From: CAVQZA01 sp963724805
GTDB lineage: Bacteria; Actinomycetota; Thermoleophilia; Gaiellales; Gaiellaceae
Reading direction: 5' to 3'
Length of the DNA: 64,000 nt
Assembly: GCA_963724805.1 (NCBI GenBank)
Contig: CAVRWA010000014.1
Span: forward strand, 1,612,001-1,676,000
Under the pieces are notes generated by a model. That model made no database searches. It saw only the letters and a list, made by a program, of their open reading frames with translations, and was not told where the DNA came from. Positions within the stretch are counted from its first letter, which is position 1, and each line of letters opens with the position of its first letter. Positions 41,594-48,419 of the stretch are shown here, in pieces. The position numbers and the translations under genes are program-made.

Positions 41594-41763
41594 GCGGCGG
41601 ACTGCGACGGCGCGCTGAGCGCCTGCAGCTGCGCCTGGAACAGGAACTTGTCGATCTTGCCGTGGTAAATCGGCACGCCCTCCTGCATGCACACGCGGAT
41701 TACCTCGTCGCGGTCGAGGCCGAGCTCCTTGGAAAGCTCTTCGGGCGTGAGGTGATTCGGCAT
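41590..41763 (-). CDS. 57-aa helix-turn-helix protein
   Basis: A short gene below usual length cut-offs. Protein starts MPNHLTPEELSKELGLDRD and continues EVIRVCMQEGVPIYHGKIDKF, then LFQAQLQALSAPSQSAA. The first ~45 residues look like a MerR/excisionase-like winged helix-turn-helix (E-E-L-S-K-E-L-G-L-D... with a following I-Y-H-G-K-I wing). Strong Shine-Dalgarno AAGGAG seven bases before the ATG at 41763. Stop overlaps the Ku stop convergently by 4 bp. Preceded by an attenuator-like leader. DNA-binding target unknown. Confidence 0.72.
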   Translation of the reverse strand: MPNHLTPEELSKELGLDRDEVIRVCMQEGVPIYHGKIDKFLFQAQLQALSAPSQSAA

Positions 41764-41787
41764 CAGTGCTCCTTCCGATCGGGCACG

Positions 41788-41823
41788 AAAAAACCCGCCG
41801 GCGCAAGGCGCTCAGACGGGCTC
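41788..41823 (-). promoter_or_regulatory. Terminator/antiterminator leader of the small helix-turn-helix gene
   Basis: On the minus strand, CCCGTC (41820-41815) pairs with GGCGGG (41799-41794), enclosing GCGC-CTT-GCGC, and is followed by six T residues (41793-41788), an intrinsic terminator 25 nt before the start codon. The 5' arm plus three bases (GAGCCCGTC, 41823-41815) can instead pair with GGCGGGCTC at 41869-41861 (9 bp, one G-U), giving an antiterminator. Mutually exclusive structures of this kind indicate transcription attenuation. Confidence 0.6.
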
Positions 41824-41855
41824 GGTCGCTGCTCCTGTGTTGTTGACGGCGCGAC

Positions 41856-41885
41856 TCAAAGAGCCCGCCCTCCGAAACTGCTCAT
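41856..41885 (-). CDS. Candidate leader peptide MSSFGGRAL
   Basis: Nine-codon frame ATG to TGA in the same leader. A promoter-like TTGCGT, 17-bp spacer, TAGAGT precedes it so that the message would begin within a few bases of the ATG. Its last codons overlap the antiterminator strand 41861-41869, so a ribosome finishing the peptide would block antitermination. The peptide has no run of a single amino acid, so the signal is not obvious. Confidence 0.35.
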   Translation of the reverse strand: MSSFGGRAL

Positions 41886-41909
41886 CTGGTCGAACTCTAC
41901 TATCGACTG

Positions 41910-42797
41910 ATGACGGACGCAAAGCGGATTGCCGGGCTCGAGGAACGCCGTGCCGGGGTGGCCGGCGCCTCGCTGCGCTACCTCGTCGGTGGGTCCGGGC
42001 CGCCGCTCGTGCTAGTCCACGGCCTCGCGGGCGCGGCCGCCAACTGGGTCGAGCTGGCGCCGCTCCTAACCCGCCGTCACCGCCTCTTGATCGTCGAGCT
42101 GCCCGGCCACGGGGGCTCCGAGCCGCTCCCCGCGGCGCCCACGCTCGACCCGTACGCCGACTGCGTCGTCGAGCTCGCCCGGCTCGAGGGGCTGCTTCCG
42201 GCGCCGCTGGTCGGCCACTCGCTCGGCGGCGCCGTCGCACTTCGTGCCGCCGAGCGGCACCCCGGTGAGGTGGCCGCCGTCGTCCTGCTGGCCGCGGCGG
42301 GGATCAGCTCGGCGAGGAAGACCTTCGAGGGATCCGTCACGTACGCGCTGCTCGGGCGGCCCGGCCGCTTGGTCGCGCCGTTTCGGAAGTTGATCGCCCG
42401 TGCTCCCTGGGCACGGTGGCTCGTGTTGGGCCACTGGCAGGTCGACGATCCGCCGGCGCTCTCGGCCGCGGCGACGGAGGGGTTCCTCTCTGGACCGGCG
42501 CTTCATTCCGACGTCCGGCAGGCCGCGCAGGCCCTTCGGGCCGGGGACGAGCGCTTCGGCCTCGACCGCGTACGCTGCCCTTGCCTGTGCGTCTGGGGCG
42601 CGAACGACCGGATGGTCCCGCTCGGCGACGGCTTCGACTACGCGCGCCGGCTCGGCGCGCCCCTGCGCGTGATCGCGGGCTGCGGCCACCTGCTGATCGG
42701 CGAGCGCCCGGGCGCGTGCGCTCACGCGATCGAGAGCTTTCTACACGGGATTGGGGATCTCGAGGAACTCCCATTCGAGCCCGAACTCGGCGCCTAG
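41910..42797 (+). CDS. Alpha/beta-fold hydrolase
   Basis: 295 aa, ATG at 41910, with a TACTAT -10-like box at 41898-41903 (six bases before the ATG), implying a leaderless message. Catalytic elements: oxyanion HGLAGAAANW (residues 37-46), nucleophile S104 in VGHSLGGAVAL, acid in WGANDRMVP and histidine in GCGHLLIGERPG. A cap domain lies between strands 6 and 7 (FRKLIARAPWARWLVLGHW). Could be an esterase, lipase-like or C-C hydrolase; substrate not determinable. Its 3' end overlaps the convergent Nif3 gene by 57 bp. Confidence 0.88.
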   Translation: MTDAKRIAGLEERRAGVAGASLRYLVGGSGPPLVLVHGLAGAAANWVELAPLLTRRHRLLIVELPGHGGSEPLPAAPTLDPYADCVVELARLEGLLPAPLVGHSLGGAVALRAAERHPGEVAAVVLLAAAGISSARKTFEGSVTYALLGRPGRLVAPFRKLIARAPWARWLVLGHWQVDDPPALSAAATEGFLSGPALHSDVRQAAQALRAGDERFGLDRVRCPCLCVWGANDRMVPLGDGFDYARRLGAPLRVIAGCGHLLIGERPGACAHAIESFLHGIGDLEELPFEPELGA

Positions 42798-43484
42798 GAC
42801 CTCCGCGAGCGCCTGTACGCCGAGCCGCTCGGTTGCGTAGTGCCCCGCGGCGACGAAGGTGACGCCGAGCTCGCGCGCGCTGTGGAGGGACGGCTCCTCG
42901 GGCTCGCCGGTCAGGTACACGTCGTAGCCCTCGCGTGCGGCCGAGATCAGGTCGTGCCCGGCGGAGCCGGTCGCGATCGCGACCCGCCGGACGGGGTCGG
43001 GCCCCTCGGCGAACACGAGCGGCTCCCGCCCGGTCGCCCCCTGGACGCGCTCGACGAGCTCGGCCAGCGGGAGCGGGGCGGGCAGCCGGCCGCCGACGCC
43101 GAACTCGAGGAACGGCCCCTCGACCTCGACCCCGAGGCGCGCGGCGAGCCTGCCGGCGTTGCCGAGCTCGGGGTGCGCGTCGAGCGGCAGGTGGTACGCG
43201 GCGAGGGTCAGGTCCGCCTCGAACAGCGTCTGGAGGCGGCCGCGCTGGCGCGCGTCGACGACGAGCGGCTCGTTGCGCCACCAGATGCCGTGGTGGACGA
43301 CCAGGAGCTGGGCTCCCGCCGCCGCGGCCGCGCGAAAGAGCTCGAGCGAGGACGACACCCCGCAGGCGAGCTTCGTCACCTCGCGCGCGCCGAGCACCTG
43401 CGCTCCGGCGGGCCCGAACTCGCGGTAGGAGCCGACGTCGAGCAGCTCGTCGGCGAAGGCGAGGATCTCGTCGCGGCGGGCCAC
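42741..43484 (-). CDS. Nif3-like dinuclear metal centre protein
   Basis: 247 aa, GTG at 43484. Nif3/YbgI family: metal ligands H64-H65 in LLVVHHGIWW, D102 and H104 in YHLPLDAHPELGN, and the C-terminal AGHYATERLGV pair. Members form toroidal hexamers with a dinuclear metal site and are often misnamed GTP cyclohydrolase I type 2; the true reaction is uncertain. TAGAAT six bases before the GTG (43495-43490, minus) suggests a leaderless message. Confidence 0.9.
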   Translation of the reverse strand: MARRDEILAFADELLDVGSYREFGPAGAQVLGAREVTKLACGVSSSLELFRAAAAAGAQLLVVHHGIWWRNEPLVVDARQRGRLQTLFEADLTLAAYHLPLDAHPELGNAGRLAARLGVEVEGPFLEFGVGGRLPAPLPLAELVERVQGATGREPLVFAEGPDPVRRVAIATGSAGHDLISAAREGYDVYLTGEPEEPSLHSARELGVTFVAAGHYATERLGVQALAEVLGAEFGLEWEFLEIPNPV

Positions 43485-43489
43485 CGGCG

Positions 43490-43500
43490 CATTCTAGGAT
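43490..43500. promoter_or_regulatory. Overlapping divergent -10 boxes sharing CTAG
   Basis: ATTCTAGGAT holds TAGGAT on the plus strand (43495-43500, seven bases before the GNAT ATG) and TAGAAT on the minus strand (six bases before the Nif3 GTG). The two boxes share the central CTAG, so both promoters cannot be occupied at once. Confidence 0.5.
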
Positions 43501-43507
43501 GTCGCCG

Positions 43508-43990
43508 ATGGGTGTCCGCTTCCGGCCGCTGCGCGAGGACGAGTACGACGCCTTCTACGCCGAGGCCGTCGAGGAGTACGCCCGCGACCTGGAGGAGAAC
43601 GGCGGCTTCACGCGTGAGCACGCTCGGATCAAGTCGGTCAGCGACCACGAGAACGTCCTCACCCAGGGGCTCGCGACCCCCGGCCTCTTCCTCCACGTGG
43701 TCGAGGACGACGAGGGCCGCCGCGTGGGGATCGTGTGGTGGGCGATCCAGACGAGCCAGGTCGGCATGCGCCGCGCCTACCTCTACGCGATCGAGATCGA
43801 CGAGGCAGAGCGCCGACGTGGCCTCGGCCGCGCGGCGATGCTCGCGCTCGAGGACGAGGTGCGCGAGCACGGGCTCGCCCGGATCGAGCTGAACGTGTTC
43901 GGCGGCAACGAGGTCGCGCGCGGGCTCTACCGCTCGCTCGGGTATGCGGAGTCGGCCGTCTACATGGTCAAGCGCCTCCCCGCTGGCTAG
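43508..43990 (+). CDS. GNAT-family N-acetyltransferase
   Basis: 160 aa. ATG at 43508 chosen over 43499 because a TAGGAT -10 box occupies 43495-43500. Acetyl-CoA binding motif A is EIDEAERRRGLGRAAMLALEDEVREHG, followed by ARIELNVFGGNEVARGLYRSLGYAESAVYMVKRL, the typical C-terminal GNAT strand-helix. N-terminal substrate half is not informative (RFRPLREDEYDAFYAEAVEEYARDL). Overlaps the ssb stop by 4 bp convergently. Confidence 0.87.
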   Translation: MGVRFRPLREDEYDAFYAEAVEEYARDLEENGGFTREHARIKSVSDHENVLTQGLATPGLFLHVVEDDEGRRVGIVWWAIQTSQVGMRRAYLYAIEIDEAERRRGLGRAAMLALEDEVREHGLARIELNVFGGNEVARGLYRSLGYAESAVYMVKRLPAG

Positions 43991-44328
43991 GTCGTCGCCC
44001 CCTCGAACGGCATGGCCGCGGCGTCGTCAGGCGCCGAGAGGAACTGGACGCGGTTCGCGACCACCTCGATCGCGCTCCGGCGCTTGCCCTCCTCCTCCCA
44101 GGAGCGGCTGCGCAGGCGCCCGTCGACGGCCACGCGCTTGCCCTTCGCCAGATACCGCTCGCAGGTCTCGGCCTGCTTGTTCCAGACCGCGATCCGCACG
44201 AAGTCGGCACCTCCGGCCGGCGTCGGGCGGTCGACGGCGAGCAGGAAGCTCGCCACCTTCTTCTCCTCGCCGAGGTCCTTCAGCTCGACCTCGCTCGCGA
44301 GGTTGCCGATCAGGGTCACGACGTTCAC
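43987..44328 (-). CDS. ssb: Single-stranded DNA-binding protein (short form)
   Basis: 113 aa. GTG at 44328 is chosen because GGAGGTG lies six bases upstream and gives MNVVTLIGNLASEVELKDL, the family start; a frame to 44358 adds ten residues without support. OB-fold motifs VASFLLAVDRP, DFVRIAVWNKQAETCERYLAKGKRVAVDGRLRSRSWEEEGKRR are standard. The C-terminal ends AAMPFEGATT: the disordered linker and acidic DDDIPF tip of housekeeping SSB are missing, so this is probably a paralogue (competence or repair type) rather than the main replication SSB. Confidence 0.9.
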   Translation of the reverse strand: MNVVTLIGNLASEVELKDLGEEKKVASFLLAVDRPTPAGGADFVRIAVWNKQAETCERYLAKGKRVAVDGRLRSRSWEEEGKRRSAIEVVANRVQFLSAPDDAAAMPFEGATT

Positions 44329-44340
44329 AGGGTTCACCTC

Positions 44341-44360
44341 CGTTGTCGGTAGAGACAACG
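44341..44360. promoter_or_regulatory. 20-bp palindrome upstream of ssb
   Basis: CGTTGTCGGTAGAGACAACG: perfect 7-bp half sites (CGTTGTC / GACAACG) separated by six bases, 13 bp before the ssb start codon. It could be a regulator operator or an mRNA hairpin just in front of the Shine-Dalgarno. It does not match the actinobacterial LexA box as I know it. Confidence 0.45.
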
Positions 44361-44422
44361 TAGCGTGACAAGTGTGTCGCGTCCGTGTCGGAAGCGCGCC
44401 GAGTCGCTAACCTATGCCCGCT

Positions 44423-44496
44423 CGGGGTGTGGCGCAGCCTGGTAGCGCGCTCCGTTCGGGTCGGAGAGGTCCCCAGTTCGAATCTGGGCACCCCGA
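44423..44496 (+). tRNA. tRNA-Pro, anticodon CGG
   Basis: 74 nt cloverleaf. Acceptor CGGGGTG (44423-44429) pairs with CACCCCG (44489-44495), discriminator A at 44496; D-arm GCGC...GCGC with AGCCTGGTA loop; anticodon stem CTCCG/CGGAG with loop TTCGGGT, anticodon CGG at 44457-44459; T-arm CCCAG-TTCGAAT-CTGGG. CCA is not encoded. TAACCT at 44408-44413 is a candidate -10. Confidence 0.97.
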
Positions 44497-44504
44497 TCGA
44501 GCAG

Positions 44505-44532
44505 GGCCCTGTCCGGCGCGGTCGGCAGGGCC
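44505..44532 (+). terminator. Terminator hairpin after tRNA-Pro
   Basis: GGCCCTG (44505-44511) pairs with CAGGGCC (44526-44532), followed by TTCGGTCTGTCT. It also lies just beyond the stop of the convergent MFS gene and could serve both strands. Confidence 0.55.
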
Positions 44533-44542
44533 TTCGGTCTGT

Positions 44543-45763
44543 CTAATCCACTTCGCGCACGCGTGCGCTCACGAGCGGCAGCAGCCAGAGGAGCGCGCCG
44601 AGCGTCGCGCCCACGGCGATGATGGCCTGCGGCGCGAACAGGCCTGCGAGCCCGGCCGCGACGAGGTAGCCGACCGGCGTCAGCCCGAACGAGCCGAAGA
44701 AGTCGAGGCTGATCACCCGCGAGAGGTAGCCCTCCGGCACGAGCTCGGTCACCATCGTCATCCAGAGCCCGATCCCGACGCCGATGAAGAAGCCGCGCAC
44801 ACTCGAGGCGGCGGCCGCGAGTGGGAACCACGGCGAGACCGCGAGCAGGAGCATGAACGCGTCGTTGATCGAGAAGGCGGCGAAGCAGAGGATCGCCCGC
44901 TTCCGGCGCGGATTCACGTGTGCGTAGGTGAACGAGCCGAGCACCATCCCGACCGCCTGCAGGCTGAAGAGCAGCCCATAGGCGCCGATCCCGAGGTGGA
45001 AATGCGTCCTGACGAGACGTGGCAGCAGCGACTGGTACGGCGTCATCGCGACCATCAGGATCAGTGTCGTCACGAGGATCCCGCTCCAGAGCCAGGGCAC
45101 GCTCGCGACGTACCGGAACCCGGCGGCCAGGTCACGCCAGGGCCCTTCGGTCGGCTCCGCGTCGAGCCTGCGAGGGCGGGCCAGCCAGAGGAGCGCCGCC
45201 GAGAAGACGAAGGATGCTGCGTCCAGGGCGAAGACCGTGGTCGAGCCGGCCGTGCCGTAGACGAGTGCCGCCAGGGCCGGTCCGCCGATCGCAGCGGTCT
45301 GGCGCGCGACGTTCAGCATCGAGTTCGCCGAGGCGAGGAAGGGCTGCTCGACGACGAGGGGCACGATCCCGCCGAACGCGGGCTGGAAGAAGCCGTCGGC
45401 GAGCCCGATCAGCGCCACGAGCACGAGGATGGCCCTGAACGAGAGGCTCCCCGTCGCGTCGAGTGCCGCGAGGATCCCGACGAGAACGGCGCGCGCCAGG
45501 TCGGAGCCGATCATCAGCCGGCGCCGTGGGTAGCGGTCCGCGATCACGCCGCCGATCAGAAGCGTCGTCAGCAGCGCCGCCGACTGGATCGCGAGCACGA
45601 CCCCCAGCGAGCCGGCCGAGCCGGTCAACGTCGTCACATACCAGCCGATCGCGACGAGGAAGGCCATGTCGCCCGCGAAGGACACGGTCTGCCCGCCCCA
45701 GAGCAGGCGGAAGTCCCGGCTGCGGAACGCCGAGAGCGCGCTGCTGCTGAAGCCGGGCTGCAT
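44543..45763 (-). CDS. MFS transporter, enterobactin-exporter-like
   Basis: 406 aa, about 12 membrane helices. N-terminal FRSRDFRLLWGGQTVSFAGDMAFLVAIGWYV and the loop 2-3 motif IADRYPRRRLMIGSDLARAV are typical of the EntS/MFS_3 group of drug or siderophore exporters. ATG at 45763. A TAGCCT box on the minus strand nine bases upstream overlaps the TATCCT box of the divergent HAD gene. Substrate unknown. Confidence 0.88.
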   Translation of the reverse strand: MQPGFSSSALSAFRSRDFRLLWGGQTVSFAGDMAFLVAIGWYVTTLTGSAGSLGVVLAIQSAALLTTLLIGGVIADRYPRRRLMIGSDLARAVLVGILAALDATGSLSFRAILVLVALIGLADGFFQPAFGGIVPLVVEQPFLASANSMLNVARQTAAIGGPALAALVYGTAGSTTVFALDAASFVFSAALLWLARPRRLDAEPTEGPWRDLAAGFRYVASVPWLWSGILVTTLILMVAMTPYQSLLPRLVRTHFHLGIGAYGLLFSLQAVGMVLGSFTYAHVNPRRKRAILCFAAFSINDAFMLLLAVSPWFPLAAAASSVRGFFIGVGIGLWMTMVTELVPEGYLSRVISLDFFGSFGLTPVGYLVAAGLAGLFAPQAIIAVGATLGALLWLLPLVSARVREVD

Positions 45764-45789
45764 CGGGGGTCGAGGCTATCCTCTCCGCC

Positions 45790-46473
45790 GTGCCGGATCG
45801 GACCCTGGAGGCCGTGCTCTTCGACGTCGACTTCACCCTCGTGCGGCCCGGCCCGGACCTCGGCCCCGAGGGCTACGTGCGCCTGGGGGAGCGGCACGGC
45901 CTCCGGCTGGACGCCTCACGTCACGACGAGGCGCGGCTCGCCGCCTTCGCCGAGTTGAAGCGCCATCCCGAACTCGAGCACGACGACGAGGTCTGGATCG
46001 TCTTCACCGAGCGGATCATCCGCGGGATGGGCGGCGACGCAGAGCGCGCTTACGAGTGCGCGGCGGAGATGGTGGCCGCCTGGGAGGACCACGACAACTT
46101 CGAGCTCTACGACGACGCGTTGCCCGTGCTCGACGAGCTGCGCGGCCGCGGACTCAAGCTCGGGCTCGTCTCGAACACGAGCCGCGATCTCGAGGCGTTC
46201 GTCGTCCACCACCGGCTCGAGGTGGACGTCGCGATCGGCTCGCGCTCGCACGGGAAGACGAAGCCAGACCCGACGATCTTCCGTGCCGCGCTCGACCGGC
46301 TCGCCGTCGAGCCCATCGCCGCGGCGATGGTCGGCGACTCGGTCGAGGACGACGTCGAGGGCGCCCTTGCGCTGGGGATGCGGGCGATCCTCCTGGACCG
46401 CGAAGGGCGCTATCCGGAGCTCGAGCCGCGGATCACCGGGCTCGGCGAGCTGACGGCGGCTCTCCGCCTCTGA
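45790..46473 (+). CDS. HAD-superfamily hydrolase
   Basis: 227 aa, GTG at 45790 with TATCCT seven bases upstream. Motif I FDVDFTLV (D12, D14), motif II in GLVSNTSRD, motif III lysine in HGKTKPDPTIF, motif IV VGDSVEDDVEGALALGM. Helical cap between motifs I and II, so subfamily I. Substrate unknown; resembles haloacid dehalogenase/phosphoglycolate phosphatase-type enzymes. Confidence 0.87.
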   Translation: MPDRTLEAVLFDVDFTLVRPGPDLGPEGYVRLGERHGLRLDASRHDEARLAAFAELKRHPELEHDDEVWIVFTERIIRGMGGDAERAYECAAEMVAAWEDHDNFELYDDALPVLDELRGRGLKLGLVSNTSRDLEAFVVHHRLEVDVAIGSRSHGKTKPDPTIFRAALDRLAVEPIAAAMVGDSVEDDVEGALALGMRAILLDREGRYPELEPRITGLGELTAALRL

Positions 46474-46476
46474 GAG

Positions 46477-46794
46477 CTATCCGACCGGACGCTGTTCCAG
46501 GAGCACCTCGAACTGCTCGACGCTCACGCGGCGTCCGGACCACTCCTGCATCAGATCACCGAGCCGGCGCGGGATCTCCTCCTCGAACACCGGCTCGGCG
46601 GCCTTCAGGTTGTCCTCGCTGTCGAACAGGCTCACCGTCACCACCTTCCCGCTCGAGCGATCGCCGAGGTTGATCGTGCCCTTCCAGCCGGGCATCGCCT
46701 GGAAGATCGCCTCTTCGCGCTGACGCGCGGCGTCCTTCGTGCGCTCGACGGCTTCCAGGTCGACTCCTTCGAACGTTGAGACCCGAGCGAACAC
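46477..46794 (-). CDS. Small dimeric alpha/beta-barrel (ABM-like) protein
   Basis: 105 aa, GTG at 46794 with GGAGGT directly upstream. Sequence MFARVSTFEGVDLEAVERTKDA...AIFQAMPGWKGTINLGDRSSGKVVTVSLFDSEDNLKAAEP fits the antibiotic-biosynthesis-monooxygenase-like ferredoxin fold seen in many small stress or unknown-function proteins. No catalytic residues can be assigned. Stop is 3 bp from the convergent HAD stop. Confidence 0.65.
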   Translation of the reverse strand: MFARVSTFEGVDLEAVERTKDAARQREEAIFQAMPGWKGTINLGDRSSGKVVTVSLFDSEDNLKAAEPVFEEEIPRRLGDLMQEWSGRRVSVEQFEVLLEQRPVG

Positions 46795-46824
46795 GGCTAC
46801 CTCCTTTTCGACGATTGCTACTCG

Positions 46825-47763
46825 CTAGAGCCCGAGCTCTCGGCGCCAGGCCGCGGTGTGCTCGCCGAGCGCTGGGGCGCGGCCCTCGACCTGCGAGCCG
46901 AACTCCGCAGCGGCCTCCTCGAGCGTCGCCACGGGCCCGACGCACACCTCCTCGCCGTCGAAGAGCTCGAGCCACTCGGCGAGCGGGCGTGACGCGAGCA
47001 GCGCGGCGAGGTCCGGCAGCTCGGGCTCGAACGCGCGGCCCGCCCACTCCTCACGGCCGAGCACCTCGCAGAAGCGCTGCCAGAAGCGCGGCTCGAGCGC
47101 GGCGACGGTGAGAAACCGGCCGTCGGCGGTGGGGTAGGCCCGATAGCAGGCGACGCCGCCGGTGAGGAAGCGGGGCACGGGATCGCCGCCGAGGCGGTGG
47201 GCGACGAGCCGGTGCGAGCCGTGGGTCATCGAGACCACAACGTGGCCGCCGAGGCCGGTCCGCTCCCGCTCGAGCAGGGCTGCCAGGATCTCGGCGACCG
47301 CCGCCAGCGCGCCCGCCGCCAGGTCGGCGACCTGCACGGGCGGCGGCGCCGGGGCCGTGTCGGCGAGCGCCCCCGCCCAGCCGAGGTAGTTGAGGTCGTG
47401 CCCGACGCGCTGCTCGTGAGGCCCGCCGACGCCGAAGCCGGTGAGCGAGCACCAGACCGTCCGCTCGGCCCGCTCGAGGCCGAGCCGGGCCGTGACTCCC
47501 GGACGGAAGCTCTCCACCACGACGTCGGCCCGGGCGATCAGCGCGCGACCGAGCTGCGGCTCGGCCTTGAGGTCGCACACGACAGACTCCTTGCCTGCGT
47601 TGAGCGCCGCCTCCCACGCGGGCGCCGCTTTGCGCAGGGCGTCGCCCTCCGGCGGCTCGAGCCGCACCACGCGCCCGCCGAGCCGCGCGAGCTCGCGCGT
47701 CGCGTACGGCCCGGGGAGGAGCCGGGTGAGGTCGACCACGAGGAGCCCGGCGAGCGGTTGCAC
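46825..47763 (-). CDS. CaiB/BaiF-family CoA transferase
   Basis: Class III CoA transferase or acyl-CoA racemase (AMACR-like), 312 aa from GTG 47763 (MQPLAGLLVVDLTRLLPGPYATREL); earlier in-frame GTG 47781 and TTG 47790 are alternatives. The family motifs LLPGPYAT, VVVESFRPGVTARLGL (around the region before the catalytic aspartate), GHDLNYL and QVADLAAGALAAV are present, with the catalytic Asp most likely in GHDLNYL. Short relative to 380-400 aa CoA transferases, closer to the racemase subgroup. Divergent from tetR; the operator at 47797-47815 lies in its upstream region, so it may belong to the same lipid regulon. Confidence 0.87.
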   Translation of the reverse strand: MQPLAGLLVVDLTRLLPGPYATRELARLGGRVVRLEPPEGDALRKAAPAWEAALNAGKESVVCDLKAEPQLGRALIARADVVVESFRPGVTARLGLERAERTVWCSLTGFGVGGPHEQRVGHDLNYLGWAGALADTAPAPPPVQVADLAAGALAAVAEILAALLERERTGLGGHVVVSMTHGSHRLVAHRLGGDPVPRFLTGGVACYRAYPTADGRFLTVAALEPRFWQRFCEVLGREEWAGRAFEPELPDLAALLASRPLAEWLELFDGEEVCVGPVATLEEAAAEFGSQVEGRAPALGEHTAAWRRELGL

Positions 47764-47787
47764 CGCCGCCGATTCTCTCACTACACT
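47758..47787 (+). promoter_or_regulatory. Promoter of the tetR gene
   Basis: TTGCAC (47758-47763), 18-bp spacer, TACACT (47782-47787). The predicted start site falls within a few bases of the TTG start codon at 47797, so the message would be leaderless and the operator would cover the start site. The -35 box overlaps the divergent CoA-transferase start codon. Confidence 0.5.
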
Positions 47788-47796
47788 CAAACGACG

Positions 47797-47815
47797 TTGA
47801 CTGACCGGTCAATCG
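47797..47815. promoter_or_regulatory. TetR-type operator, copy 1
   Basis: TTGACTGACCGGTCAATCG, with the perfect palindrome TGACCGGTCA in its centre. Identical over all 19 bases to 52024-52042. It overlaps the start codon of tetR (autoregulation) and lies between tetR and the divergent CoA transferase. Confidence 0.75.
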
Positions 47816-48415
47816 CCCAGGAAGAGAAGCGCCGGCTGATCCTCGCCGCCGCCGTCAAGGTGTTCGCCCGCAAGGGGTACCACACGTGCCGCGTCGGCGA
47901 CATCGCCGAGGAGGCCGGGAGTCGCGCACGGGCTGCTCTACCACTACTTCTCCTCCAAGGACGAGGTGCTCGAGACGATCTTCCGCGAGACCTGGGCGGA
48001 GCTGCTCGAGGCGATGCGCTCGGTCGGGGAGTCGGACGCGCCGGCGGCGGAGCAGCTCCGCCGGGTCGGCGCGATCCTGTTGCGGTCGTGGCGGCGCGAC
48101 CCGGAGCTCGTGACGGTTCTCGTACGCGAGGTCGTCCGCAGCGGCGATCTCGGCAGCCGCGTCGTCGAGCGCGACGAGGCGCTGGAGGCGATCGAGCGGA
48201 TCGTCGCGCAGGGGCAGGAGCGGGGAGAGTTCAGCACGGAGCTGGACCCGCGGCTCGCGAGCCTGATCGTGTACGGCGCGCTCAGGGAGATCCTGACCGG
48301 CTGGGTGCTCGGCCGGCTCCCCGACGGCGACGAGGAGATTGCGCGGGCGGAGCGGACGTTCACGGAGCTGTTCGTGAACGGGTTGGCGCTGCGTCAGTCG
48401 CCTGTGCAAACCTGA
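47797..48415 (+). pseudogene. TetR-family regulator with a +1 frame break
   Basis: TTG at 47797 opens MTDRSIAQEEKRRLILAAAVKVFARKGYHTCRVGDIAEEAG in one frame; the protein continues VAHGLLYHYFSSKDEVLETIFRETWAELLEAM... in the next frame from 47921 to the stop at 48415. One surplus base at about 47917-47920 (GGCCGGGAGTCGCG, where GGGGTCGCG or GGGGTGGCG-like sequence is expected) breaks the helix-turn-helix exactly before the recognition helix. Without it the gene is a normal 205-aa FadR/AcrR-type repressor. As written it is inactive; the sharp conservation on both sides suggests a very recent mutation or a sequencing/assembly error. It carries its own operator at its start. Confidence 0.8.
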
Positions 48416-48419
48416 CGCG

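Noticed and set aside
44341..44360. LexA (SOS) box at the ssb palindrome
   Set aside because: The half sites CGTTGTC/GACAACG do not match the actinobacterial LexA consensus (CGAAC...GTTCG) as I know it.
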